Assembly: GCA_018350325.1 (NCBI GenBank)
Contig: JAEVLN010000012.1
Span: 2,687,991 to 2,751,990, forward strand
Direction: 5' to 3'
DNA: 64,000 nucleotides
Source: Globodera rostochiensis
Taxonomy: Eukaryota; Nematoda; Chromadorea; Rhabditida; Heteroderidae
Shown here: one piece after another, positions 10,510 to 22,154 of the stretch
Layout of the letters: each line of letters opens with the position of its first letter
How positions within the stretch are numbered: the first letter of the stretch is position 1
Notes under the pieces: generated by a model
The model's database searches: none
What the model saw: the letters and a program-made list of their open reading frames with translations, nothing else
What the model was told of the DNA's origin: nothing
Made by a program: the position numbers and the translations under genes

Positions 10510-13353
10510 TCAATAAACGGAGGCGGCAATTTCCCATCCCCGGGGCATAACTCCGCCCCCGTCCCGGCCTCTAACGGCAGGGCCCAAAAGTTTTGTTGCG
10601 ATTGCTGTGATTTTTTTCTGCCCGTCCCAGACTATCCCAGAGGCAATTGCCACTTCTTGCCGAGAACGACGCACTTGGGCAGAAACGGCGGATACTGTGG
10701 AATTTTTGCGCTCTTTCCTCTGTGGCGGGTACTGTAGCTGGGGGTTTTGCATTTGCGGTGGGAGGGGCGACGGGAAAGTGAATACGGTAGAGGACTTTGG
10801 CTTCGGTATTTGCAGCTGCTGGTTCTGATTCAGTTTGGCTGCCGGGGCCGTGCCGCCGCGTGTCCGTTTTGAGGGCACCGGAGTGAGAAGCGCGGACCCG
10901 GGCGTGGTCGGAGCGTTCAGAAGCTCTTAAGAAGCTCTTCGTAATTTGGGGAAGTTCAAAGTTTTCAGAAGGATCTTTCTCACCGATGTCCGTCTTCAGC
11001 TGTCTGATCAGATCGACGTTATCGGACTCGATCAGGCGGTCCTTCGTCATATGAGAAATGATCCCACACCCAAACCCATCACCCAGCACATTCACACTCG
11101 TCCGAATTCGGTCTCTGCAGAAAAAATTGCCCGGGTTGGGCAGAAATAATCAGCTTTTTATGTAAATGGACCTACAGTAACCAATCGACTGTCAACAGTA
11201 AGCTCAAGTCCTTGGCCGGCAATCCAACAGTGATCAGCACGATCAGAATGGTATCAAGGCCAAAAATGGTTTTGGTGAAGGTCGAAAGTGTTTTTTAAAG
11301 GTTTACCTGCAGGCACAGAACCGGATCCAATAGATGCTACTGTAGTGGTTATACTGTAAAGAAATCGTTGCAAAAGACACTTTTTAATTGTCAAATACCT
11401 AATGGTCAAAAGTTCCAATGCTGTCAGTTTGATGTTGTGGAGCTGTGCAATAAAAATGACAGCCACCGCCTCATATAATGCCGTGCCATCCTTTGATATT
11501 TTCTTTTTGAAAAATCGCGCAAAATGTAATTTTACCATTGTAATAGTTGCGCCCAACGGCAATACAAAACGGGTAACGCGCCGATCGATGCGCAAATTTT
11601 GCTCGAGGGCACGAAAAGTAACAGGAAGGGTGGCACCGCTGCAAGGCACAAACTCATGGCTTACAATCCCTGCCCCGCCCCAAGCCTAAATCCGACCTTG
11701 AAGCTGTTCCAAAGGCGGTGGCCACGGCTTGAAGCTAAAAAGGTATTTTTTGAGTTTGGGTTTCGAGCAGTTCAGGCAGCACCATGCCGGTCATGAACTC
11801 AAACGGACTTTGCCGAGTGATCGCATAATACAGTAAGGGAAGGGTGAGCAACGAATGGATCATAAGGCCGCAGATTACAGTGACTACGTACATGGCCAGG
11901 GCCTAAACTCCAAAAACAAAATTAATTATATAATATTTCCTGCGGTATTTAAGGCCTGCGCAGTTTCGGTCAGATTGTCGATGTCCAAAATGTTCTTGCA
12001 GACCAACGACAAAATTCCGATTGGGTAACACCACATCAGAGCGGAGATCCAACGCATAATCACCTTCATTCAACAGAATTCAATTAAAACAAAACAAATT
12101 TGGAGAAGGAGGGGGGGAGGCGTACCGCGTCCAGCACGATAAAGAAGTTGATCATCAGCCGAGCCTGCTCGCCAAGGATGCTCAAGATGACGCCGAACCC
12201 GGTGCAGAAGACGATCAACCCGAGCACGTTCACTTCGTTAGTGTACTCGAGTATCTCAAAAGTTTTCTTTCCAATCAAAATTCAAACATTTTGCCACCGG
12301 CTTCATCAGCGGCTCGTGCGTCGTAGTGACCGGAGGCGTATGGTTTGTGCCGGAAAGGACCCACCGAAGAGAAACGTTTCCGGCAAAATTGTTCCCGTAA
12401 GAGCTGTTTCCGTGAAGCGATGCGCGTTGTGCAGGCACGCGGGGCGGTTTCACCGGCACGTAATTGGTCTGTACTTGCTGAAATGTCGCCTAAAGGGAAG
12501 GTCGATAAATTGGGACAAAACATAAAAAAGGCCGAAAGGAGAGATTCGCGTGTTTTGTACTGTACTTACCCCCAATTCCATACGGTAAATACCGTACATA
12601 ACCGGTAGAAACGCCCTCCCCCCCCCCCGGACTTGCCTGCACAATGTTCTCGGGAAACATATTCCGAATTTGGTCAAGAAAAGTGTCCAACGGGGACAGT
12701 GCCGTGTCGTCCAAAGTGCCCTCGCCGAGTTGATGGATCACTTGGGGGTCCCCGGGATGTATTGAGGACACGAGGAGAATCCCTGTCTGAGAGCGTTCAT
12801 CCGATTTAGCCGCGCTTCAGTCGGGAATAACTCACAAAAGTGGACAGAAAGGTGGTGGTCTGAGAGGGGAAGTGGAAGATTTGGGGGATAATCAATCGTA
12901 GGGCAAATTTAGGCTTAAGAATTGCCTTACAATTAGCCCAAATTAAGCTGCAAATTAATCTTTGTCTCTCTCTGGGCGTACTGTATGTACCGTACCATGT
13001 AGTAGGCCACCGTAAGAAGTCCAATTCGACCCGCGACCTTCGGCCGAATTTGTGAAAGAGCGGAAATGACGGAAGAGATGATCAACGGAAGGATCATCAT
13101 CTCGACAATCTTCAATTCAATTCAATCATTTTGTTCAGCCCATCGATCGCTCACTTGCATGAAAATCTCGCCCGGAAAGCCGATCAGACTGATCGCGTCA
13201 TTGCTGGCGCGTTATAAATAAAAATGAATTAGCATTTCTTTTAAAGCCCCTCCCCCCAATTCACCTCGGCTTCAGTGGACGGATCATAAAGCCTAACACA
13301 ACGCCAATCACCACCGATTCAACAGTGAGCACCAGCAAAAGATCTTTTCTCAT
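10510..13353 (-). CDS. SLC1-family excitatory amino-acid (glutamate) transporter
   Basis: Sodium-coupled glutamate/aspartate transporter of the plasma membrane, homologous to EAATs and the nematode glt genes. Start at 13353 ([15 protein letters not shown]). Segments along the minus strand are family hallmarks in order: [26 protein letters not shown]...[12 protein letters not shown] (13100-12980); the extracellular loop around NMFPENIVQ (12640); [15 protein letters not shown] (12230); [12 protein letters not shown] (11640), matching the conserved TLPVTFR; LPLGATI then [16 protein letters not shown] (11480); [12 protein letters not shown] (11320); and the final [15 protein letters not shown] (11110). 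The intron at 12490-12636 has a GC donor (CAG|gcaagt). The basic, Pro-rich C-terminal tail (10510-10920) is poorly conserved and its splicing is uncertain. Internal exon edges were only partly checked. Confidence 0.85.
12490..12636 (-). other. GC-AG intron in the SLC1 gene
   Basis: On the minus strand the upstream exon ends ...AACATTGTGCAG and the intron opens gcaagtccgg. It ends ...ctttag before GCGACATTTCAG. The joined reading ENIVQ|ATFQQVQ preserves the family's loop, and no GT lies at the boundary. It contains a C/G run and TACGGTA/TACCGTA copies. Confidence 0.75.
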
Positions 13354-14086
13354 TTTTTGTCTGATAATTGCCAATTATTCATTTATAAATTCGGCATTCT
13401 TTTAAGGAATTTTATTTATTGTAATTATCAAAGGAATTTGCGTGCCATTTTGTAATTGATTTTCGCTTTAATCATTTGCGGGCGGCGCTTAATTTGTTTT
13501 TTTGGGAGCGTGGGTGGAGAGGGAGGGGAGTCAATAATATAATTAATTGCGCAATGATCGGAAAGACTGAATGATTGGGGCTCAAATCCCGTCGCCCCCC
13601 CCCCCCGGGGGAAATCGCGGTTGGACATCATTTCTGATTTGGGGGGGGGGGGGCAATTGTTTTAATGAAATGGAAATTGCTGGCGGGGTTTGTCGTCTCG
13701 GAGTGTCTGTAATTCATAAGGGGGGGGGGGGGGGGGAGTTCAGTTTCATTTTGTTATTTATTGGTGCGATGGCTGCCGAAGTGCTTCTTTTCTTTATCAT
13801 CAGAAAAATATTTAATCGCTCGTTTAACCTAACCACCAAAAATGGATCGATTTTTCGGGAATTTGGGGGGAAACAGCACACAAATTGTTGGACGGACGGA
13901 GCCTTCCCCGGAAGGGTTTCACTAATCTCCCAACATCGGACGGAGTTCAGTCGCTGGAGGGCATTGCGTCGGATCGGGAGAGATTCTCGGACAAATTATG
14001 CAAATTTTCATCATTTGAGCGTTACATTTTGTTGACCCAGACATCAATTAGTGCTTGAATTGTACATAAAATCGAAATGCACACGA
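13354..14086. other. Intergenic with G-runs
   Basis: No gene supported. It includes C/G homopolymers near 13595-13607, 13640-13652 and 13720-13737. The open frame at 13571-14035 has no recognisable motif. Confidence 0.45.
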
Positions 14087-14740
14087 TCAATGAATACAGT
14101 CTCTCGTCTCGCCACTGAATTTGCCCTCCAATTCGATTGTCCCCGCGTCGTAATACGTCTCGGGGTGTTCGCCCGAGGCGATGTATTTGTCCGGAATCTT
14201 TGGGGGGAGAGGTAATTTAGAAGAAGCAACCGGAGGACATTCAAAATGGCACCATAATGGAAATTTTGCGCTGGCATGGCTTCCCCCCATCGTGGCAATC
14301 GTGGTAGATGTTCTGGAAGTTGTTCAGTTTTTGGGGGATGTCCCCCCCCCCCCCCCAAATTTTGCTCTTACGATTTTTGGGTCGATGCTTGTGAACTCGT
14401 GGGTGAATCCCTCCAAACGGAAGTGTCCTTTTGAGTCGGTTATGGTCTCTCCCTAAATAATGACCGGGTTAGAGACGAACGGACAAACATTCGATGCCGT
14501 CGACTGAGTTCACCGTACCATAAAGTCGTCGGTGTCCACCCCGCGGTCGTCGTCGTACAGCTTGACCTTCACGCCCACCTCCGGCTGGCCCCCGCAGGTC
14601 AGCGTGCCCTCTGCCCCCGCACTTTGCTTGCGCCCAAAGCCGACTCCAAACAGCGGTTTTGGGTTCGGGTTGCAGTTAATGAGCCCAACCAGCTGCAGCA
14701 CAGTGACGGAAAGCAGCGAAAGCGCGCAAAAACGTCCCAT
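14087..14740 (-). CDS. Transthyretin-like (TTL) family secreted protein
   Basis: TTL proteins are a large nematode-expanded family of small secreted beta-sandwich proteins. Some act extracellularly in neurons or cell corpse recognition, and some plant-parasite members are effectors. Start at 14740 (a second ATG lies 6 bp upstream) with a signal peptide MGRFCALSLLSVTVLQ... ending near LINC. The mature start GTLTCGGQPEVGVKVKLYD is the canonical TTL opening. Then come GHFRLEGFTHEFTSIDPK, NIYHDCHDG, CQRKISIM and IPDKYIASG, in the family order. The protein ends ...SGETRDCIH. Four conserved-type cysteines are present. Introns separate these blocks. The intron after IDPKI (donor gtaaga at about 14369) carries a C-run. 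Length is about 150 residues, normal for the family. Confidence 0.9.
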
Positions 14741-15439
14741 TCTCAAATTATGTTTTGCTTTAACTTGTCGTTTTTGCGAAATTTATTGACTAATTGGGCT
14801 GGTGGGAGTTTCGATCGGAGGAGTTTAAAACAAAAACCGGTTTTGTTGTAATTGTTTACGGGGGGGGGGGGGGGGGGGGGGGGGGGACTTTTTGGGGGGG
14901 GGGGACTTTTGGGGGGGGGGGGACTTTTTGGGGGGGGGGGGGGGACTTTTTGGGGGGGCATCCAAAAAAAATGTTATTATGTTGTTGCCCACCGTAAGGC
15001 ATTTAGTGTGTGTTGAAAACGAGGCGGGCAGCGTTTTTAAATGCTTCAAGACGAATGAATCCCCGCCCCTCTCCAAATCTTTCAATTTCCATTTGAATGA
15101 TCGTTCGTCGAATTCCCCGACAAAAAGTGTGATTCATCGAATGGGCACAGCCAATGTGAAAATGAATTTCATTATACATTAAACAGAACAAATTTCTCAA
15201 CGAATGATTTTATGGACGATGGCCGTCAATTCGTCATAATTTTGCTCTAAACAAAAGTGTTGAAATGGACAAAATGCTCAAAAAATGATTGAAAATATTA
15301 CTAATTCCCAAAAATAAATAATTCAACTGAAAACCTTTTGATGTAATAAAATGGCCAAATTGTCTTCGTTTTTTGGGGAGATTCGATTTTCGAAAGAACA
15401 TTTAAATTGGTCTCTAAGTTTATACAAATTCAACAAATT
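14741..15439. other. Intergenic with strong poly-G block
   Basis: Promoter side of the TTL gene and 3' side of the SLC35B4-like gene. No gene supported. Confidence 0.5.
14860..14958 (+). repeat. Poly-G / GGGGACTTTTTGGGG tandem block
   Basis: About 27 consecutive G, then four units of ACTTTTTGGGGGGGG-like sequence with variable G length. It has strong G-quadruplex potential on the + strand. It lies about 120 bp upstream of the TTL start, so it could influence that promoter. That role is inference. Confidence 0.85.
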
Positions 15440-16978
15440 TTATTGCATTTTCTTCGCTGTTTTTGTCGATTCTTTCGACGTTTTGTCAATTTTCGGCATT
15501 TTGATCACTTCGCTGAACGCCAAAGTGCCGCCAAAGACGAACAAAGCGCCAATCCAGTGGGTAAAAGTGAAGGGATTTTGAAACCAAAAGATGGAAATTA
15601 GCAAAGAGAGGAATTTGCGCAGAGTTACAACTGAAAATTGAGAATTTTATTTTAAAAAAACTTAAATTTGGCTGACCCAAAGTGACGGAAAGTGAGTCGA
15701 TTGAGGCGTTCAGTCGGTAGACGAACAAAATGCAAAGCCATCTGAAAGCATTTACTCTATTTGAACGCCCGCCCGCCGCTCTCCTAATGACCCTAATTAG
15801 TGTTCTAATTGTATAATTTGTTACTGCAAAACACAGCTGGCCAAAAGACGGAGCCAAAGGCCGGAAAGTGGCAAAGAAAGGCCAACAAAAAGTGCGGCGG
15901 GCGCGGAGGAGAAGCGGCGGGCACTTCGGGCGATGTCGCCGCCCATCAGCGCAAACAGCGGCAGGGAAACGGCGTGCTGGACAATTAATAATAAATAATT
16001 AATCAATTCAAATAAATCAATTTCCGTTCGTGCCGTTTTCGTACCGTGTAAAACATTGCTTCCCTCGGATGCTTGCCGTACTCTCTTAATTACTTAATTA
16101 CTTAACTTATTTATTGCTAATGTTCCTTTCTGGTGACTGATTAATTACTTGTACATCCGCTCCTGGCAAATTGCCAAATAAGAGGAGATCAAAAGGGCCG
16201 CCGACAGCATTAGCACGCCGAGCGCCCATTCCCGATAATGCTTTTCCGCCTCCTCCAGCGACAGAACGGACTCAATTTTCTGAAATTTTAAGTTTATTTT
16301 AAAATTCCAATATCAATTGAAGTTGCTTAAATATGTAATTATCCAATTGTTTTAGGTAATTAATTGTCTTTGCCCGCCTTTTCCATATTCGATGTGGCCA
16401 ATGTGCAGAGAATGATGCCCAAAGTGATGGCGAAAACGGCCAAATATTTCTTTAAGGGGTATTTACGGCCCAGCAAAAAGCGATTCATCAGAAGCGAAGT
16501 CAAAAGGGAACCCTGCGCAATTAACGGCGGAATTAAATTCATTAAATTTCAATTTACCGATCGGAATATAATGTGAAGCGGCACTGGCACGTGGAAATTC
16601 AAAGCCTGATTGTTGATCACATTGACAACGAAAAAAGTGATCACCACCGGCAGGTAACCCCTGGGGGGACAAATAAAATAAATATTCCAAATTAATCACG
16701 CAATTTTGTGTATTATTACTGAATAGGAATTTTGTTTTTCACTGTGAAAAACTGTGTGGTGAAGAGGAAGCCCTCGAGGCTTATGAAGAGAAAAGTTGCA
16801 AAAGTCATTAAATTCATCGCCGAAGGGTCCTCCCTTAATTGGAATTGTTAATTATTAATTAATTATCGTTCGTTTGATTTGCATTTATTTTTATTCACTT
16901 TGCCAGCGATTCGACGCTGACCATACAGCCAATGCACCCGCCGAGTGCCCCCAAAACGCCAAAGGCGGCCTCGGACAT
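15440..16978 (-). CDS. SLC35B4-type UDP-sugar (UDP-GlcNAc/UDP-xylose) transporter
   Basis: Nucleotide-sugar transporter expected in Golgi or ER membranes, importing UDP-GlcNAc/UDP-xylose for glycosylation. Start at 16978 (MSEAAFGVLGALGGCIGC). The order of segments follows human SLC35B4: a first helix; MTFATFLFISLEGF (like IVTFAQFLFIAVEGF); VVNVINNQALNF...PLHIIFRSGSLLTSLLMNR (like SVVNNYALN...PLHMIFRSGSLI); KYLAVFAITLGIILCT; HAVSLPLFALMGGDI; IDSLSVTL; and NPFTFTHWIGALFVFGGTL before the stop at 15440. The tail is Lys/Thr-rich (IDKTSKESTKTAKK). There are about ten predicted helices. Introns are short. Not every junction was phased. A TTAATTAATTAATT repeat lies just upstream of the start. Confidence 0.88.
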
Positions 16979-17991
16979 CGCTTTTCTTGCTTAATTAATT
17001 AATTAATTATTTTTTATTTGTCAGTAAACATTCTCAACAAATAATGTAACAACAAATCAAAACTTTTGGGTGTTTTGTGGTTAATTCGTTTTAATTTATT
17101 CGATTCTTATCGATAATCACCAAACATCAGACGAACGAACGAATTAAATACAAAAAGTAACAAACTACGAACAAAAAGGCACAAAGTACAGCAGAAAGGA
17201 ATAGGCCACCCGAGAAAAAGAAACATTTGGGGGATTTTATTAAAACAAATTCAGCCGATTTTTGCGAGAGTTTTGTCGGCATCCAAAACTCCTAAAGTTC
17301 TTCTTAAACGGCGGAAATGGGCGAATTGACCCGCCGGGGAAAGCGGAAGCGGAAAGAGTTGCGCTGCCTTAAGTGGTTAAATTGTGCCTTTATCTTCAAT
17401 TCGATCTTGTTTATATACCATTTTATAGGCGAGTGTACGAAGAGCAGCACGGACAGAGGACACCCAACGCCCCCCCCCACCCCAAAAACACCGATCGATT
17501 CGTCCCCCCCCCCATTCTGCTGCTGCCTGACAAGGTGAAAGCCTCTGAAAGATTTATGCTAATCCGTCCGTCCCTTGACCCCCCCCCCCCCTCAAGCCCA
17601 AAGGTCGTTTCGCATTTGAGTCAGTCACAACATTTTGTTGTTTAATAATTAATGCATATTCTGCTGGACGGAACAAAAGTGGGAATTGAGGACAAAAAAA
17701 AATTAAATAAATTAGAGGATAAAAAAGTTGGAGAGTCCAAAACTAAAATGTTCTATTTAAAATATTATTGACGGGCAATCATTCGGTGAATAATTGAAGT
17801 CATGACCCAATATGAACGTCTCCGCAACAATTTCCCTTCAAATCCCGAATGGTCGCCCGAGGGGACAACGTCAATCAAAGTAATTAAGTGTTATTATCGC
17901 AATTTCGTGTTGAGACCAATTTGGTGCAGTTCCTTCCTTCCGTTCATCGACTTCACTTTCGTTTGGCAAAATCTGTGCCCGTTTGCCTCGG
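16979..17991. other. Intergenic; possible orphan one-helix exon
   Basis: Mostly AT-rich. An ATG at 17317 opens MGELTRRGKRKRKELR, followed by a hydrophobic helix (CLKWLNCAFIFNSILFIY), which resembles a tetraspanin first transmembrane segment. The downstream sequence is C-rich and I found no further exons. C-runs lie at 17470-17478, 17505-17512 and 17580-17591. Confidence 0.35.
16985..17008 (+). repeat. TTAA tetranucleotide repeat
   Basis: GCTTAATTAATTAATTAATT lies directly upstream (on the minus strand) of the SLC35B4-like start codon, so it is in its 5' UTR or promoter. Confidence 0.8.
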
Positions 17992-19449
17992 CTACTTTTG
18001 GTATTGGCCAGTGCCCGGGAACATGTGCAGCCGTGCCATCTCTCCGCTTAGGTCCTTCTTTTGGTTTTGATTCGCCTCGTTCAGCTCCACGTACTGTTTG
18101 ACGGCAAACTTAAGAAGGAGCTTCGATGAAATTGGGAAAATGCGGCGAAAAGAGCGGACCTGGAAGTGACAAGTGCCTTTGCTCTTCAGCAGCACATTCG
18201 ACCCGTTCAGCGAGACGACGCCTTTCAGTCGAGGGTCTTTTTTGGCGAGGTACTCGTTCATTATGGTGGCGACGTTGGCGGAAAGCGGCATCACCAGGAC
18301 ACCGTCACGGATACTAAGACAACATTTTTGATCAAATATTGGCCATTTAGAGAGTGAGTGGTCTTATAAGCCCATTTCCACATTGCTCGGCATTTTCGTC
18401 AGAGCTCGAACAAAAGCTTCAATTTTGTTGAAAAATGATTTGAAAATGGGCACCTAGGTTTTCTAAAATCACCGCCGGATGGAGATGATGACCAATCCGG
18501 AGAGGGTCGACACCAAGCAGTACTTTCCATGGTAGCTTATCTCTTCGATTACAATTGACGCCTCCGTTTGTCCACCGGGCGGCACCACAATGTTGTTGTC
18601 CTGGAATGATGGCCAACAGAGTTAGAGAGCCAAAAAGCGAATTGCATGAAACGAACCACGGCCCAGACGAGAGTCTCGCTTTTGATGTTCTCCGTCAATT
18701 TGTTGAAATGGACTTCGTGCTTGAAATTGGTTTTCAGCTCGGCCACCTCGCCTAAAATATGGAATTGTTCGGTCTCGACGGCCTCTCTTCCCCCACATGG
18801 CGTCTTCAGGCTCAGCTCGGCCTCCGCCCCGAACATAAATCCCTGCTCGCGAGAAACGCCACAAATGGACTCCGAGGAGCGTTCAGTCTTCAACGAGTAG
18901 GCCTGCACTTGGCTTGTGTTGTTGGTGAACACGGACTTGACTGAATGAATTTCCTCTTTATAAAATCAGAGACAAAGTTTTCACTAATTTTGCATAATTA
19001 TTATTTACTAATTAACCCCCCCCCCCCGCCACTGACAAAAGGTTTCGAATAAATGAGTGAGTCGTCTCATTGGACGTGCCTTACATATCGTATTCGGCCT
19101 GGTGCCCGTCATTTGGATGTTACTGTAATCCGGCTGTGCATGGGAAAGTATCAACTTCCGCCGATTCTGAATCCAACTTTTTTCATAATATTTATTTTCC
19201 AGCAGAATTCAACACACGCACAAAGTCAAACTCCACGTCCGCCCTATCCAAACTTCTGAAAGCGTCCAGCCCCGACCCTTTTATGCCTTGAGCCTCGCGA
19301 AAACGTCGCCACGCGTAGTCCTCCAACAGCGAGTCGACGTCCACGTGGGTGGCACTGACGCCGGAAGAAGCATCGGGAGGCGGCGGAGTCATCGTCCGGG
19401 TCGGCGTTGACGACGTTGTCTTGCGGAAAAGGCTGAAGTCAGAGAACAT
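17992..19449 (-). CDS. ETX/MTX2-like (aerolysin-fold) protein, probable
   Basis: The exons read on the minus strand. 19449 to about 19205 has a Pro-rich N-terminus then DVDSLLEDYAWRRFREAQG. A short exon near 19070-19130 (NIQMTGTRPNTI) follows, then 18936 to about 18655, 18599-18475 and 18331-17992. The core has NNTSQVQAYSLKTER, GFMFGAEAEL, a paired strand region and VPPGGQTEASIVIEE. This is the alternating strand pattern of the ETX/MTX2 branch of aerolysin-type beta-barrel proteins, which also occurs in animals. The C-terminal part (KDPRLKGVVSLNGSNVLLK then a Lys/Asn-rich tail) looks strand-rich. No signal peptide is obvious at 19449, so the true N-terminus may lie upstream. Assignment is from pattern only. 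Pore formation is not shown. Confidence 0.45.
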
Positions 19450-21135
19450 GACTCACTCGGTCAGATGGAGAGGAGCAAAGGCAAAGGCAAAATGTTTAGG
19501 ATCGGACAGAAAAAAGGCCCTTTTTGAGGGGGGCGGCTGCTCGATTGGAATTGGGTGGATGGACCCTTAAGGAGGGGGCGGGAGGAGGGGGGGGGGGCAT
19601 GGGAAAGTAATAAAAGGGAGAAAAAGACAAAAAGATGGTGCATAAACACACACATATGGTACACATGTAAGAGGGGAGTTTAGAGCAAAGTCAATGTCAC
19701 CCATCGGAATAATTGTAAAGAGAAAAGAGGATTGAGGAGGAAGTGGGGGGGGGGGGGGGGGGGGGGGGACAAGGACACCCTTTGCCCCCCCTTCCCTCCC
19801 AATCGGAGTCCGATGGAGGATCCCCGCGGGGTGCGCGAACAAAATGAAACTGGTGGATGGAATAAACAGCCAATTGACAAGGAATTTGGTGGGGGGGGGG
19901 GGAGTTTGATTCATCGCCAAAGATATGCAGGTGAATTCGACAGAAATGGCAATTTCTTTTTTATAATTGGATTAGCCCTCGGCGTCAATTGGGGGAGGGG
20001 ACGGGAGCTAAACTCGCACAAAAACCAATAAGACCAAAAAATATATTTTTTTGTGGGGGTCAAGAAGCGCGGGACCTTCCAACAAAAATCATTCGTTTTG
20101 ATAGGGAGCTTTGTGCAAACAAAAAGTGTTTAGAGACTACCAACCACAAACAAATCGAATGAAAGATAAGATAAAATGGGGTATCAGATTTTATGAATGG
20201 ATCGAAAGGGGGGGGGGGAGTGAATCATCGCTAAATTTGTCCCGTAAATTGAATGAAATAAACCCATGTAAAATGGAGGCAAGAAAACTCTCTCTAATGG
20301 GAGGGAAACATAAAGCCGATGAGTCAAAAACTCTGCTGCATTTATTGGACGGTCTGCTTGCTGTTTCGTTCTGTTTCATCAAATCCCCCCCTCCCCCCCG
20401 GCGACCGACACATTTTGCCTCCTCGCACTATGAAAATAACGAGCGAGTGAATGGCCATGGGGTGATGGGGGGTCGGCGGTTGCAGCCGTCACAGCCCACT
20501 TCCTCAGCTCCGCCGTGGCCGAGCAAAAGCACGGAATTCCGCAGAGAATGAGAAATCGGTTAGAGATAAGAGGGGGGGGGGGGAGCAGGGAGGCCAAGTC
20601 CGCTCCAAACATTCACTGTCCGGCCAGAGCACGGGGCGAAGGCTACAATTAAAATTGTGTGCTATTCCACCGTCCATCCATGGCAGTGTGAGGCTTTTAC
20701 GGCTTGGCTCAACACGCACAGACATCACAGTCCGGACAGACATTTTTAAAAAGTAGGAATATCCCGCGCTTATCGGTTCGAAAATCTCTGGTAACCCTAC
20801 GGGCATTTTGTAGCGGAACAGCGCTTGCCGCCCCCCCTTATTATAGTGGCCTAAACTCGCAACGAGCAGAGCACCTACGACTTTGATCTGAGGATTCAAT
20901 TGGTTTTGAATTTGATGTTTTAGAAATCCCCCCCCTCCCCAGCGTCAATCAACGGAAATGTGACACTTAAGTCAAGTGGCGCTGTTCGCCCATTCCCTCA
21001 TTGATCAATCCAAATTTAAGTGTTTATTGAATTCGGCTAAAATTGCGATAAGTATACTCACAAGAGAAGGATGAATGACTGACTCATTACTAACAAAAGG
21101 GTTAAGTTTAAAATGGCACTTTGTTATTTTGAGAT
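19450..21135. other. Intergenic with G-rich tracts
   Basis: No supported gene. A poly-G run of about 24 lies at 19745-19768, with others near 19580-19598, 19890-19901, 20210-20218 and 20570-20583. A minus-strand frame at 20504-20899 has no recognised domain. It sits where the C-terminal exons of the neighbouring DHHC gene might be expected, but I saw no match. Confidence 0.45.
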
Positions 21136-22154
21136 TTATTTTCTTTTCAGTGATTCGATGCCCGTCCGATCCAAATAGACGCTTCTCAACTGAACAATCA
21201 GTAGTATTCCGACCGCAATTACCACGCCGTAGGCGAGGCCAACGGCAAGCACAGAGAAAATGAAGAGATAAATGGAATCGATGGGCAACTCCGGAAGATG
21301 TTGCAAATGCTGCCGCTGCTCATTCTCAGAATTACTCAGCAGCACGAACTGAAATACCCGAAATTTGTTATTAAAAGCCACAAAAATGGACTCACGGCAA
21401 AAATGACTTTGTAAAGACAGCTCGTGAGGACAATCGCGGCATGGGCACTTCCAACAATGGCAAAGAAAAGGAATTTGACGAAATAAATTTGATTCCGTTG
21501 GCCAACACAATTATTAATCCAGGGGCAGTGATGGTCCATCAACTGAATGCACGACAACTTAAGTTCTGCTACCCACAATATTCAACAGAAACCTTTATTT
21601 TTGAAAAAAAAAACATTTTACTTCTTTTTACAACAATTGATGCATCGAAAATAAAAAGTACCAAAACACAACGCCTACATCTGGAACAGTGGTGGACTCG
21701 GGGGGCTTTGAATGACAAACACCGATAGCAATATCGAAAATATTTCCAATGCTCGTCCTCTTCCGGATGCCAGCCGATTTTGGAAAAGCCAGGGCCTATA
21801 AAATGCAATGTCTCAAAATTAAGAGGATGGATCAATGTAAAAACAGCAACAAACCGAGCATGCAAGCCAAATACATGTAACGCAGAACCATATAATTCCA
21901 GAACAGAAATAGCATAAAATCCAACGCTCCGCTAAAGGTCGTAATGTCCCACCAGGAGACATGGACTATGGACGTTGACAAGCCAATCTTTTTAGAATGA
22001 AAATTAAGCCATTACGGTCCTAATTTCTTACAATGACAACAATTAATGTTGCGGAGATTGGCCCCCAATGACACCAATGATAGGCTGGAGAGAGTTGTTT
22101 GTCCTCAGCATTAGCACTCCATTCATCACAATCGTGGTCATCCGTGTTGATCAT
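21136..22154 (-). CDS. DHHC palmitoyltransferase, ZDHHC6-like
   Basis: Integral membrane S-acyltransferase that attaches palmitate to cysteines; vertebrate ZDHHC6 acts at the ER. Five exons phase correctly: 22154-22032, 21987-21855, 21795-21662, 21542-21396 and 21348-21136, giving 249 residues. In order: [15 protein letters not shown] helix; [12 protein letters not shown] helix; [14 protein letters not shown]; the Cys-rich domain YCYRC...[13 protein letters not shown]; the catalytic DHHC motif in [14 protein letters not shown]; then two more helices. The sequence GPI...GPGF..GWxPE is characteristic of ZDHHC6. The protein stops soon after TGIESLKRK, where vertebrate ZDHHC6 continues into an SH3-like domain. 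The C-terminus is therefore truncated, or a last exon was missed. Confidence 0.88.

Noticed and set aside
13555..13625. tRNA-like GGGGCTCAAATCCC segment
   Set aside because: Only a T-arm-like phrase. No acceptor stem, D-arm or anticodon arm could be folded, and it runs into poly-C.
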